DNA from: Petasospora fabianii
Lineage: Eukaryota > Ascomycota > Saccharomycetes > Phaffomycetales > Wickerhamomycetaceae
Assembly (NCBI GenBank): GCA_022641835.1
Contig: CP048719.1
Coordinates: 929,547-993,546, forward strand
Direction: 5' to 3'
Length of the DNA: 64,000 bases
How positions within the stretch are numbered: position 1 is the stretch's first letter; each line of letters begins with the position of its first letter. Made by a program: the position numbers and the translations under genes. Shown piece by piece: positions 51,301-59,905 of the stretch. The notes under the pieces are model-generated. The model saw only the letters and a list, made by a program, of their open reading frames with translations, did no database searches and was not told where the DNA came from.

Positions 51301-51895
51301 CAACTCTCATACCACGACCACCACCACCGAAAGCGGCCTTAATAATAACTGGGAAGCCGTACTTTTCGACAAATGCTCTAGCGTCATCGACAGAGTCAAT
51401 TGGGCCGTCAGTACCTGGGACAGTTGGGACACCAGCAGCGTCAGCGAGGTTTCTAGCAGAAACTTTATCACCGACAGAGTCAATGATCTCAGCAGTTGGA
51501 CCAATCCAAGTGATACCAGCTTCGGCAACCTTCTTGGCAAACTCAGAGTTTTCAGAGAGGAAACCATAACCTGGATGAATCATATCAACCTTGTGCTCTT
51601 TAGCAATCTTGATAATCTCATCAATCTGCAAATAAGCCTGCACTGGAGAGAATTGACCCTTTTCACCAATTGGGTATGCCTCATCGGCCTTGAGTCTGTG
51701 CATGGAGAGTCTATCCTCATGGGAGTATATGGCCACGGTTTGCATAGAGAGTTCATGAGCCGTTCTAAAGATTCTAATTGGAATCTCACCTCTGTTAGCA
51801 ACAAGGATCTTGTTGGTCTTCTCGCCCATCAAGATGGACTTTCTTCTGAACTGGTCAATTTCGCCAGTCTCAGGCGCCAGCGTCTCAGAAGCCAT
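48338..51895 (-). CDS. PYC1: Pyruvate carboxylase
   Basis: The frame is open from 52000, but the ATG at 51895 (MASETLAPETGEIDQF) gives 1185 residues, close to S. cerevisiae Pyc1 (1178). Domain order is biotin carboxylase (KILVANRGEIPIRIFR, then GGGGRGMR and EVQLLADKYGN), carboxyltransferase (MDTTWRDAHQSLLATR, ECWGGATFDVAMRFL) and the biotin carrier (AMKMEM with target lysine about 45 residues from the end). It carboxylates pyruvate to oxaloacetate with ATP and bicarbonate, feeding the citric acid cycle, aspartate synthesis and gluconeogenesis. No mitochondrial presequence is seen, as usual for yeast cytosolic Pyc. It is convergent with the LCCL gene. Strong codon bias (GGT, AAG, TTG) suggests high expression. 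Whether it corresponds to PYC1 or PYC2 is undefined. Confidence 0.96.
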   Translation of the reverse strand: MASETLAPETGEIDQFRRKSILMGEKTNKILVANRGEIPIRIFRTAHELSMQTVAIYSHEDRLSMHRLKADEAYPIGEKGQFSPVQAYLQIDEIIKIAKEHKVDMIHPGYGFLSENSEFAKKVAEAGITWIGPTAEIIDSVGDKVSARNLADAAGVPTVPGTDGPIDSVDDARAFVEKYGFPVIIKAAFGGGGRGMRVVREGDDIEDAFNRARSEAITAFGNGTCFIERFLDKPKHIEVQLLADKYGNVIHLFERDCSVQRRHQKVVEVAPALTLPKDVRDAILTDAVKLAKTANYINAGTAEFLVDSQNRHYFIEINPRIQVEHTITEEITGVDIVAAQIQVAAGASLEQLGLLQDKITTRGFAIQCRITTEDPSKNFQPDTGKIEVYRSAGGNGVRLDGGNGFAGAVISPHYDSMLVKCSCSGSTYEIARRKMLRALIEFRIRGVKTNIPFLLTLLTHEVFTSGLYWTTFIDDTPELFEMATSQNRAQKLLAYLADLAVNGSSIKGQVGLPKLTKDPEVPAIHDAQGDVIDVTTAPPKGWRDVLLAEGPEGFAKQVRNFKGTLIMDTTWRDAHQSLLATRLRTYDLLAIAQTTAHGYSGAFALECWGGATFDVAMRFLHEDPWARLRKMRKLVPNIPFQMLLRGANGVAYSSLPDNAIDHFVKQAKDNGVDIFRVFDALNDLEQLKVGVEAVKKAGGVVEATVCYSGDMLQPGKKYNLEYYLEIADAIVKAGTHILGIKDMAGTLKPQAAKLLIGALREKYPDLPIHVHTHDSAGTGVASMAACARAGADVVDVATNSLSGLTSQPSISALLASLDGEIDTNMNEANVREIDAYWAEIRLLYSVFEADLKGPDPEVYQHEIPGGQLTNLLFQAQQVGLGEKWIETKRAYREANYLLGDLVKVTPTSKVVGDLAQFMVSNKLTPEDVKRLANSLDFPDSVLDFFEGLIGQPYGGFPEPLRSDVLRGKRRKLEVRPGLELAPFDFDRIREDLSSRFNKITECDVASYNMYPKVYEDFRKVKEQYGDLSVLPTRNFLAPPKLGEEITVTIDQGKTLIIKCTAVGDLNPETGMRDVYFELNGELRKVSVSDKKSKVETVSRSKADAHNHNQVGAPMAGVIVEVKVHKGSAVKKGDPLAVLSAMKMEMVISSPAAGLVADVLAKDGDNVDASDLLVVIEPEAEEEKEK

Positions 51896-53909
51896 TATTA
51901 GAGCGTGAGGTGTGTATGTGCCTTGGTTCTTGCGCTTGCGCTTGGTGTTTGGGGGAGGTCGTAGCCGCTGGGGCTTCCCCCCGGGGCTGACGGCGGGCAC
52001 GCCAATATTTATACCGCCCGTGGTCTCATCACCAAATAAAAAAATTCGCGATTGGGCGGCTGTCCGTTTCCGCCTGCGATTGGAATGACTAATTTTGGTG
52101 GGAGTGATTAAAAATTTTTTTTTTTTTAACAGGGTCGAGGGTCCTGTCTGGAGCGCGCGGTCTCTAGGCGGCTTCTGGGCGGACTTCTGCCTAGACGCCT
52201 GCCTAGCTGTCTGCCTAGGGACCTCCCTGGCATAAAAAAAAAAAAAAATTAAAATCTGGGGTACTGGACGGGGTCATCAGAATTGAGTCGCGGAGGTCAT
52301 CGGGCAGAAAGCAGCCAATGAGAAGGCTGACGAACAAACGGTCACTGCAGTTTACATCACCAAAGGTGCTTCCCAATGTTTCAATCTCGTGTGATGGTCA
52401 ATTGGTAGTAGATTGATCCTCGTCTGACCCCTGTGTAGGATGTGCCCAGAGGAGCACCCCCACGCTACTAAACAAAAATCCATATGTCCCCACGGAGCAA
52501 CAGCAGCAATAAGTGCTTCCTATCGACCGAGGAAGCCCGGAGATTTTGTCTCTTGTCTATTGTATACGCTGGCCCACCAGCCACGGATTGTGTCTCATAG
52601 CTGTAATACATGCACATCAGACACACCCCGGGCCAAACTCCTCGGTCTGTCTCCATTTTTTGTAAACAATGGAGATACTTCTCCACGTTTTGTCCCGGGC
52701 CTGGGGGCCTAGGAGGAGCCCTTGGTCCTGGTGTCTTCATTGTATCACCCCGGCTTTTTAACTCCCCACATTCCTCCCCGGTGGTACACCATTGACTATT
52801 TTGATTCTGTCTGCCGAGGAACTAGAACAGCCGTGTGTTTGTTATACCCCACGCAAAACTACATAAACAATCAAAATAAAAGGGGAGTGGGCCGTTCCTT
52901 CCTCCAAATTGGGTGACGATACCCGCGCAGGCGGATTGGTTTGTCTATAGGGAAGAAAAAAATCTGGGGTCGTGCCGAACAAAAATAGCAGAGAGTAGTG
53001 TGGGGAAGCTGATTAAATTATGAGGGGGGGTTCTCTTAATTCTAAATAACTCAGTCTACCTATTTCTTTCCTTTCTACCCTATCGCAACCTACTGGTGTC
53101 CCGAGGCTCCTTGGCTCTCATGGCTCATACTTTAAAAGAGATAGTTATATCTGCGCTTTAGCTAACGTCACTGGTTGGGCCACTACAACCTATCCACACA
53201 GTCTCTCTCTCGGCTCTTCTATTTTTTTGTCTTATTGCTTAGACAAGAGATGTCCTGGTGTTGGGTTGAACTTCATGTGGGGAATCAATAGCAATGTATT
53301 ATAGTTTTCAGGGGAGAACCGAGACAACTGATAAGAGTCAATGTCCAGCACCATTATGAGATTATCATTTCCAATATTGAATATGTTATATAGAACAATA
53401 TTTGAAGTAATATTTTATCATATCGGATAGGACATCTCCAATATAGTGAAATATACATGTCATATCGATCTACGTATCACACCATATAACAAATCAAATC
53501 ATAATTATATATTGCTGTTTCAAACTTTATCTGATCGATATCATAAATTTGTTATCAATATATTTTTGAAGTTCAACATTTTCTGAATTCCTTAAACAAA
53601 CATGACAGGAGTACTACCCGATTTCTAAAAAGGAATTCAATAACCCTGGAACTACTTCAATTAATTACTCTTAAACATCCAAGAAATTGCCTTAAAATAT
53701 CAACGACTTTTCAAGATTAGTCCTATACCCAACAGATAAAATAACGGTAAGATATAATGTCGAATATATGTTCAAGTAAAAAGCCAAAAAAATGGTGTTG
53801 AGGTGTGAAAAGCACGTGACTATCATCCAGACATCACGGCCCTATTGCTACACTACTTTTACACTCATCATTATCGTCATGGGGCATTTCTCATTATAAA
53901 CAAAGTTCT
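51896..53909. other. 2-kb gene-free stretch between PYC and DUO1
   Basis: No supported gene. Poly-T/A runs lie at about 52116-52128 and 52234-52247. Between them CTGCCTAG-type words recur (about 52187-52222) with their reverse complement CTAGGCGG (about 52166). From 53350 to 53780 the DNA is AT-rich with short palindromic AT words. Frames in 52440-52916 show no domain features. Confidence 0.4.
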
Positions 53910-54470
53910 TCATCTCTTAGTGCTTTTAGTTACAGATGATGAAACTCTAGAGCTCGATTTTTGAGTTGAAGAGACCGGTCTCGATCCTCTTCCATATACT
54001 CTTCTTTGAAGTGCATCTTCTCGAGCTTGTTGTCTCTGTTCCTGTGTCTGTTTCTTCTGTCTCAATGCTTCTCTTTCTTGCTCTTTTCTCTGTTTCTCTT
54101 GAGTGTAACGTCTATTCAATTCTTCAAACTTCTTAAGCTGTGCTTGGTACTCTTCCTCATTCTTGGTGATACCTTTCCAATTTTTATCACTGAGAAGGTT
54201 GGTTGTGTATGATGCTTGTGACAAAATCTTGATCCAGAGGTCCAAGAGCTTGTTTGTTGATCCTGTCGTAGAGAGAACCACATCAAGGTTTGACGATGTG
54301 GCCTCAATGGAATCTATGACGTTGTCGATGGATGTAGTGATTGCATCGAGTTGTTCCAGCTCGCGTTGAAGGGCATGTACTCGAGAGGCTCCTGTCAGTT
54401 TACTATGGTCCTTGGCACTACCAACGGTGGACTTGATTTCGCTAAAAGTTGTAAGAAGGTCCTTGGACAT
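53910..54470 (-). CDS. DUO1: DASH/Dam1 kinetochore complex subunit Duo1
   Basis: The protein has 186 residues from the ATG at 54470; S. cerevisiae Duo1 has 247. The diagnostic core is an N-terminal helix (LQRELEQLDAITTSIDNVIDSIEATSSNLDVV) followed by TNKLLDLWIKILSQASYTTNLLSDKNWKG (about residues 72-100), then a long charged coiled coil (EEEYQAQLKKFEELNRRYTQEKQRKEQ) and a basic, Ser-rich tail. Duo1 is one of ten subunits of the DASH ring that links kinetochores to microtubule plus ends. Two ACGCGT boxes 69-97 bp upstream suit G1/S expression. The Ser/Arg-rich tail (SRVSSSVTKSTKR) resembles Aurora/Ipl1 target sites, by inference. It is divergent from the gene at 55017. Confidence 0.87.
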   Translation of the reverse strand: MSKDLLTTFSEIKSTVGSAKDHSKLTGASRVHALQRELEQLDAITTSIDNVIDSIEATSSNLDVVLSTTGSTNKLLDLWIKILSQASYTTNLLSDKNWKGITKNEEEYQAQLKKFEELNRRYTQEKQRKEQEREALRQKKQTQEQRQQAREDALQRRVYGRGSRPVSSTQKSSSRVSSSVTKSTKR

Positions 54471-54538
54471 ATTGTCTCTCTCTGTCTTTCTGTCTCTTTC
54501 TCCCTCTCTGTCTCTCCATGTTGTATAGTCTACTTATT

Positions 54539-54567
54539 ACGCGTCAGCTTTGTTTTGAATCACGCGT
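54539..54567. promoter_or_regulatory. Two ACGCGT (MCB) boxes upstream of DUO1
   Basis: ACGCGT at 54539-54544 and 54562-54567, 69 and 92 bp from the DUO1 ATG, in the 546-bp divergent region shared with the gene at 55017. The proximal leader also has a (TCTG/TCTC)n tract (54472-54515). Confidence 0.7.
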
Positions 54568-55016
54568 ATGAGCGCTTAACCCTTGACTTCCATATAGGGA
54601 AAAACCAAATAAATACTCAGTATTATTTGACAAAAAAAAGAAATTTATCTCCGTCGGCCACCAACGGCAACAATCGGACCGAATCTCGAAAACTGTTACT
54701 CATACTTTTCAAGTTATCAGGTACCAAACACACCACCTAAAAGGGATCTTAGAAAGTCAGCGTAAACTCTCACACCACCACCGCTTCATCTGTCGTCAGC
54801 AACACCAATTTCCATCGAACGGAACCCCATACGACACAGTTGTTCAACACACACTGGTCCTCGTTGTCTGATTGCTCTTGACGGTGCTCCCAAGTTTGAG
54901 CTAACCCCCCTCCTCCCCTTCACACCAAATTTACCTTCCCACCTTTCTCCCTTTTTCCTATTGTCTCTGAAGAGATCTAAAACTTACCCATATCATCCCT
55001 CAACGGCCATAGATTT

Positions 55017-55601
55017 ATGTCAACACAAGCACAAATGCGATACGTGTACGACTACGAGATGTACTCTCCGCTGAATTCGCCCTTCCACTCCGACGGCCTT
55101 GGTATGAACTACGCAACGGACTATCCGGGCTCAACACAGACGGCAAAGTTTGAAAAGAAGCTCGTGTTGCATTATATCATCAATCATAGCTTCAATCTCT
55201 TGTTTGAAGGTTATGCAGAGAAGCTTCAACTCGAGATAAATGAGAAGACACAAGTTGAGCTCATCCAGTTCACAGTGGCACTTTTTAAGAGACTCGAACT
55301 TTCTTTGCAAAATTTTCAAAAACTATTGCTATTATTGAACCGGTATTTTACAAAGCTCGGTTCTGAGAAGCTTCAGCTCTCTGTTAAACAAGTTGTATTG
55401 GGATTGTTGGTGCAGATTGTTGGAATTACATCCACCAATTGGCATAGCGTTACCGGTCTTCCTCTCAACTCGGTACATGCCCTTGTGAGGTACATTGATG
55501 CTGATTTGGACGAAGAAGATTATGATTTCAGCAATGAGGAGCTTGAAATGATTAATGACAAGATGAAGTCACTCATCTACTCTAGATTTGATGTTATTTA
55601 A
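55017..55601 (+). CDS. Small helical protein, possibly cyclin-box-like
   Basis: The 194-residue ORF starts at the ATG at 55017. I do not recognise an orthologue. The N terminus (1-45) is Tyr/Ser/Pro-rich and probably disordered. The rest is helical and hydrophobic: KLVLHYIINHSFNLLFEGYAEKL, then VELIQFTVALFKRLELSLQNFQKLLLLLNRYF, then LQLSVKQVVLGLLVQIVGITSTNWHSVTGLP, ending with an acidic helix. The run of helices with F-x5-L-K-R-x2-L-S-x2-N-F-x3-L-x3-NRYF recalls the first helices of a Pho80/Pcl-type cyclin box, but the length is short and the match was made by eye only. It shares a divergent promoter with DUO1. No membrane segment is predicted despite the Leu-rich stretch. Confidence 0.75.
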   Translation: MSTQAQMRYVYDYEMYSPLNSPFHSDGLGMNYATDYPGSTQTAKFEKKLVLHYIINHSFNLLFEGYAEKLQLEINEKTQVELIQFTVALFKRLELSLQNFQKLLLLLNRYFTKLGSEKLQLSVKQVVLGLLVQIVGITSTNWHSVTGLPLNSVHALVRYIDADLDEEDYDFSNEELEMINDKMKSLIYSRFDVI

Positions 55602-56376
55602 CGAACCTTTTCCCACCCGCTACTATTTTACGATCTCTCGCTTATGCATGTTCTTTTAGCTACTAAGTAGACTTGTAATTCAGAATCCCTATCACATATG
55701 ATCTACTCGCTAAATGTTGCCCCTCTCCTCTCGGAAATCTCCCTCATATACAAGATAATAGTATAAACCCATACTCCTGTCATCCCCACCGACTTCAGAT
55801 CTCGTCGTGGACTGATTACACATCAATTATCGGTATCTTCGATTACAAATTAACCCCATCTATGCTTCCCTAATGCAATTTAGGGGTTCCGAGGGCTCTA
55901 AACCGTGGTTGAGAATTGAGATCTACATCACAGATCATTTGTTGACCCCACACTATCCACTCATTTAACTTGAAGTCGGAATTATGAACATGTGGAATAA
56001 TGAGAAGAAGGCGGATCATAATCTTTTGTAATGACTAAAACGGCTAGATGGAAAAGCAACCGTTAATTCTGAAGAGGTGACCTTGGTCCCTCCCCGCATC
56101 TCAGATTAAGCGACAGACATACATGAAACTACAGAGCTGTTGCGAACTTCGGCTTAGAACCTCTATTTTCAGCTTCAAAAGCAGGATTATGCTTGAGAAC
56201 CTGGATCTGCAGAGCAATTCCACGCTTAAATGTATTGAGGACCTGAAATTACACACTTTCATTCGAGAGGAAGTGACATACAGGTTGTTAGGAACCTTAT
56301 AAGAGGAGATCTCCCCCATATTCAATGTACTAATAAAATAGATTCAAACATATGTAGTCTCTCTATACTTGTCACG
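55602..56376. other. Gene-free stretch upstream of the alpha/beta hydrolase
   Basis: No supported gene. A 74-codon minus-strand frame at 56101-56325 has no domain and no credible splice partners. No repeats stand out. Confidence 0.35.
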
Positions 56377-57516
56377 ATGAAGCTTTCAAGAGCTCTTATA
56401 CCACTGACACTGTTCAGTAAGTCATCTATTAAGCGACCGAACCTACACAATACATAGTACTAACACCTACAATTAGCAACTGTTGCACTCTCTATACCAA
56501 TTGCTCTCGATGTGTCAGGCTTGGAGAGCTTTGCCAGCTTGCTGGAGCCAGACAACTTTGACCTTGTCAAGTTCACTGAAGCCTTTGTGGCTCTCTTTGC
56601 CACACCAATATCTGCACTCCTTCCCATGAGACTGGTTGGTACCATATTACCAAAGTTATCTATCAGCACTAATCTCGAGCTCATTGAGCCTTTGATTGAA
56701 GAGCACCTCCCTAATTACAACACTGAATTTCATGTCGATGGTGTTGAGGATGGTAGAGTGGCCTGGTTAGTTGAAGCCGAGAACAGAACAAGTGATGACC
56801 CAGTGATCTTTTACGCCCATGGTGGTGGTTACGTCTTTGGACTCTTTCCAAACTTCCCATACCTCTTTGCCACAATCTACAAGTGGCTAGGCAACGATAG
56901 ACTCTCCATTCTGTTGCTTGACTACACCCTTGCCACAGATGGTACTTATCCTCAGCAAATCATCGAGTTCACCTTGTCCTACAATAAGCTAGCTGAATCA
57001 TCAGTTAACATCATCATCGCTGGTGACTCTGCAGGGGGTCACTTGTCTCTTGCCTTTGTCAGACACCAGAGTTACAAGCCATTCGAAGAAGTTCCAGAGG
57101 CTGTTAATCAAAAACCAACTGGTGCCATTCTCCTTTCTCCTTGGGTGAACTTGTATCCACAAGATGGAGTTGGATCTTACAAGACCAACTCAGGTAAGGA
57201 TATCTTGGGAGCTCCAATCCTTCGTCACTTTACAGAAGTTTTCCTTCCTGATAAGTCTTTGTATGAGCTTCCAAAATTCAACCCATATAATGACACAATT
57301 GGTTGGGACTCGATTCTTCCAGAGACCATCTTTGTCTCCAAAGGAGAAAACGAAGTTCTCCGTGACGATATCACCAAGTGGACGGAACTTGCTGAGCTGA
57401 ACGACTCTGAGGTGTACGAAAGCCCTGATGCCATTCATGACAGTGCCATCTTCACTCCAAAGCTGTCTGACATCACTCCTGAAATAGTCAAGTACTTAAA
57501 GTCATTGGGCTACTGA
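56377..57516 (+). CDS. Say1-like alpha/beta hydrolase with signal sequence (one intron)
   Basis: Exon 1 is 56377-56416, the intron is 56417-56476 (60 bp; GTAAGT donor, TACTAAC branch site, AATTAG acceptor), and exon 2 is 56477-57516; the product is 359 residues. The join gives MKLSRALIPLTLFTTVALSIPIALD, a signal peptide or anchor. The hormone-sensitive-lipase group signatures are HGGGYVFG (oxyanion hole, about residues 130-137) and GDSAGGHLSLAF (nucleophile Ser). An acid residue near ENEVLRDD and a histidine in DAIHDSAIF complete a likely triad. S. cerevisiae Say1, an ER sterol-acetate deacetylase, has this fold; this protein could be that or another carboxylesterase. Sites NRTS and NDTI could be glycosylated in a lumenal location. 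Confidence 0.85.
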
Positions 57517-57636
57517 TAACTCACACACATGAATGATAAAACAGATTATATATATGTCGAAGACTATAATTAACTTTTCGAAAATACGTATTCTCATGCA
57601 TTAGACAAAGATTAAGACACAAATTAGTCAAGGGTA

Positions 57637-59016
57637 TTACTTCTTCTTCTGGGAAGTAGAGTTCTTTGGCAACTCCTTGACGAATGGAATAAACTCTGGT
57701 TCACCTGGGATGTACTTTCTCAAGACCTCTGGAATGACCAAACCATCTTCAGTCTGGTAGTTCTCCAAGATACAGCACAATGCACGCTCAGTAGCACACA
57801 AGGTAGAGTTCAAACAGTGAACATACTTCTTTTCACGGTCAGTCATCTTCTTGATACCACATCTGATTTCCAAGTTTCTAGACTGGTAATCGGTACAGTT
57901 AGAGCAGGAGACCAACTCCTTGTACTCCTGCTGGAATGGGAACCAAGCCTCCAAGTCGTACTTCTTAGCAGCAGCGTTGTTCAATTCACCAGAGACAATA
58001 GCAACGACTCTGTATGGCAAACCGAGGGACTGGTAGAATTCCTCTGACAAGTTGATCATACGGTCAAACTCCTCCCAGGACTTCTCAGGCTCAGTGAGAC
58101 AGAACTGCTCAATCTTCTCAAAGGCATGGACACGGAAGATACCCCAGGCATCCTTACCGTGAGAACCGGCTTCTCTTCTGAAACATGAGGAGTAACCGGC
58201 ATAACGCACAGGCAATTGTTCAGCTGGAGACTCAAACCATTCACCAGCGTGGTAGGCGGAGATTGGCTGTTCAGAGGTGGCAATCAAGTACTTCTCATCT
58301 TCACCATCGATGACTTTATAGAGTTCTTCATCGAACTGGGACAATTGAGCGGTCTTTGCCATCACATCCTTGTTCATCATGACTGGGGCCTGCAATGGGG
58401 TGTAGCCACCCTTAGAAGCCAAGAAGCTGAGACCGTAATTGATCAAAGCCTGGTTCAAGAAGACACCATACTGTCTCAAGAAGTAACCACGGTGGCCGAC
58501 AATACGGACACCACGCTCTGGGTCGTAACCGTCCAAACGAAGCAAAACCTCATGGTGGGAAAGGGCAGCTGGCTTACCAGTAGCGGTGGCAATCTTTTCA
58601 ACCTTGTCGACACCAGCTGGTTTCCAGTCTCTGACGAGGGCGTTGTTATCCTCGTTATCGGAAACTGGGACGGACTCGTGAACAATGTTACCAACTTGGT
58701 TGACTTTAAACTTGAGCTGCTGGTCAGCTTCCTGCTCCTTAACTGTGAGCTGTTTCTTCTTCTCGACAATCTCATCCTTCTGTTTCAAGAGCTCAGTGGC
58801 ATCCTCCTTAGCCTTGAACTTAAGACCAATCTCCTTCTGAATCTTGTTCTGCTCCTTGTTGAGGGCATCAAGGTCGAATCTGATCTTGGTCCAATCCTTG
58901 TAGTCAGCGATGATCTCATCAACGAGCTCGACGGAGTCGTAACGAGCCCTCTGGGAGGCACGAATGGTCTCTGGGTTACCACCTTTCTCCTCGATGAACT
59001 GTGTAATGTCCAACAT
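57637..59016 (-). CDS. SES1: Cytosolic seryl-tRNA synthetase
   Basis: The protein has 459 residues from the ATG at 59016; S. cerevisiae Ses1 has 462. The N-terminal tRNA-binding coiled-coil arm (about residues 27-110, DALNKEQNKIQKEIGLKFKAKEDATELLKQKDE...) precedes the class II catalytic core with LIATSEQPISAYH (about 243-255), motif 2 around YAGYSSCFRREAGSHGKDAWGIFRVHAFEKIEQF, and the motif 3 region ALCCILENYQTEDGLVIPEVLRKY. It charges tRNA-Ser with serine. The tail is Lys-rich (TSQKKK). Codon bias is strong (TTG, AGA, GGT, AAG), as expected for a highly expressed gene. One ACGCGT lies upstream at about 59063. It is convergent with the alpha/beta hydrolase. Confidence 0.97.
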   Translation of the reverse strand: MLDITQFIEEKGGNPETIRASQRARYDSVELVDEIIADYKDWTKIRFDLDALNKEQNKIQKEIGLKFKAKEDATELLKQKDEIVEKKKQLTVKEQEADQQLKFKVNQVGNIVHESVPVSDNEDNNALVRDWKPAGVDKVEKIATATGKPAALSHHEVLLRLDGYDPERGVRIVGHRGYFLRQYGVFLNQALINYGLSFLASKGGYTPLQAPVMMNKDVMAKTAQLSQFDEELYKVIDGEDEKYLIATSEQPISAYHAGEWFESPAEQLPVRYAGYSSCFRREAGSHGKDAWGIFRVHAFEKIEQFCLTEPEKSWEEFDRMINLSEEFYQSLGLPYRVVAIVSGELNNAAAKKYDLEAWFPFQQEYKELVSCSNCTDYQSRNLEIRCGIKKMTDREKKYVHCLNSTLCATERALCCILENYQTEDGLVIPEVLRKYIPGEPEFIPFVKELPKNSTSQKKK

Positions 59017-59362
59017 TAGTGTGTGTTTCTACTTTGATGTGTCGAGAAAAGGTGGAAGAGGACGCGTGATTGTAACCTCCTCATCATGGCCTTTTTAGAC
59101 ACGACGATGAAAAAATCCACGCATAAATCTCACTACGCTGTTACGGTTATGCATTGGAGGGAGGCACTCATTGACTCATAGATAAGAGTAAATGTAGTAG
59201 CTGTTTTGTACTCCTTAATCTAGTAGTATTTCCTATTAACCAATGAAGATTAAAATAAAAGTTGAATACTCACTGTATTAACTATATAGAATTAATACAA
59301 AGGATAGCCTTCTTAATTCCAACATCTAACCTTCGCTGAGTTCCAAAATTGTTGCTTCTTTG

Positions 59363-59435
59363 GGACTGATGGTCTAGTGGTTACGACGTCGCCTTTACAC
59401 GGCGAAGGTCGCGGGTTCGAACCCCGTTCGGTTCA
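59363..59435 (+). tRNA. tRNA-Val (anticodon UAC)
   Basis: The 73-nt gene folds as a full cloverleaf: acceptor GGACTGA with TCGGTTC (two G-U pairs), D arm GTC/GAC with loop TAGTGGTTAC, anticodon stem TCGCC/GGCGA with loop TTTACAC, so positions 34-36 are TAC; T arm GCGGG-TTCGAAC-CCCGT, and discriminator A. There is no intron and CCA is not encoded. Internal promoters are visible: TGGTCTAGTGG (A box) and GGTTCGAACCC (B box). It resembles the yeast tRNA-Val(UAC) sequence. It stands alone between SES1 and ENP2. Confidence 0.97.
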
Positions 59436-59446
59436 ATCTCAAAGAA

Positions 59447-59454
59447 TTTTTTTT
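59447..59454 (+). terminator. RNA polymerase III terminator of tRNA-Val
   Basis: A run of eight T begins 12 nt after the tRNA discriminator base, as usual for Pol III genes. Confidence 0.9.
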
Positions 59455-59905
59455 AACTCTTTATTTCTTAGTCTTTTTTTTACTCTTTTCTTTAGTCTTT
59501 TCTATTTTGGATGTATTATGATTCTTATTATAAGCATAAGTGATCTCATTTATGACCTCTATATCCGATTTGTTAAGCATGTGAGATGCCCTACCTGTTG
59601 TGTTTTCACGGACTTGTCCTCACTTACTTTCTAAGATTGAAAGTCCCCCTCACCATTTCTCTTAAACATAGAGATACAATCAATCAGAAGAGGCAAAAGA
59701 ACAAGTAGGTAAGAACAAGTAAGTAAGGGCATAGTTACAAAGAGCTAATGAAACGATGTTTGTGTGGGGATGCGATGAGGGTGATCGGATAAGATCGCGA
59801 GCTTGAACAAAAAAATTTTGTGCCATAAAAATTAAGTACCTCTCATCAAGTCATCTCATCTTTAACCTGCTTAGTTTCTAAACACACTTTTACAACTAGA
59901 CCAAT
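59455..59905. other. Spacer between tRNA-Val and ENP2
   Basis: T-rich at first (59460-59510), with no gene seen. AAATTTTGTGCC lies about 90 bp before the ENP2 ATG. AAGTAGGTAAGAACAAGTAAGTAAG at about 59700-59726 is a short purine-rich direct repeat. Confidence 0.35.

Noticed and set aside
51896-52000. Extended N terminus of pyruvate carboxylase
   Set aside because: The extra 35 residues are unlike the family and the ATG at 51895 gives the expected length.
53350-53780. AT-rich stretch as a centromere
   Set aside because: No CDE-like elements or inverted repeats of notable length were seen; AT content alone is not enough.
56101-56325. Short spliced gene on the minus strand ending KPKFATAL
   Set aside because: The only intron that would join a start codon to it is 39 bp with no branch site, and the frame does not match across the join.
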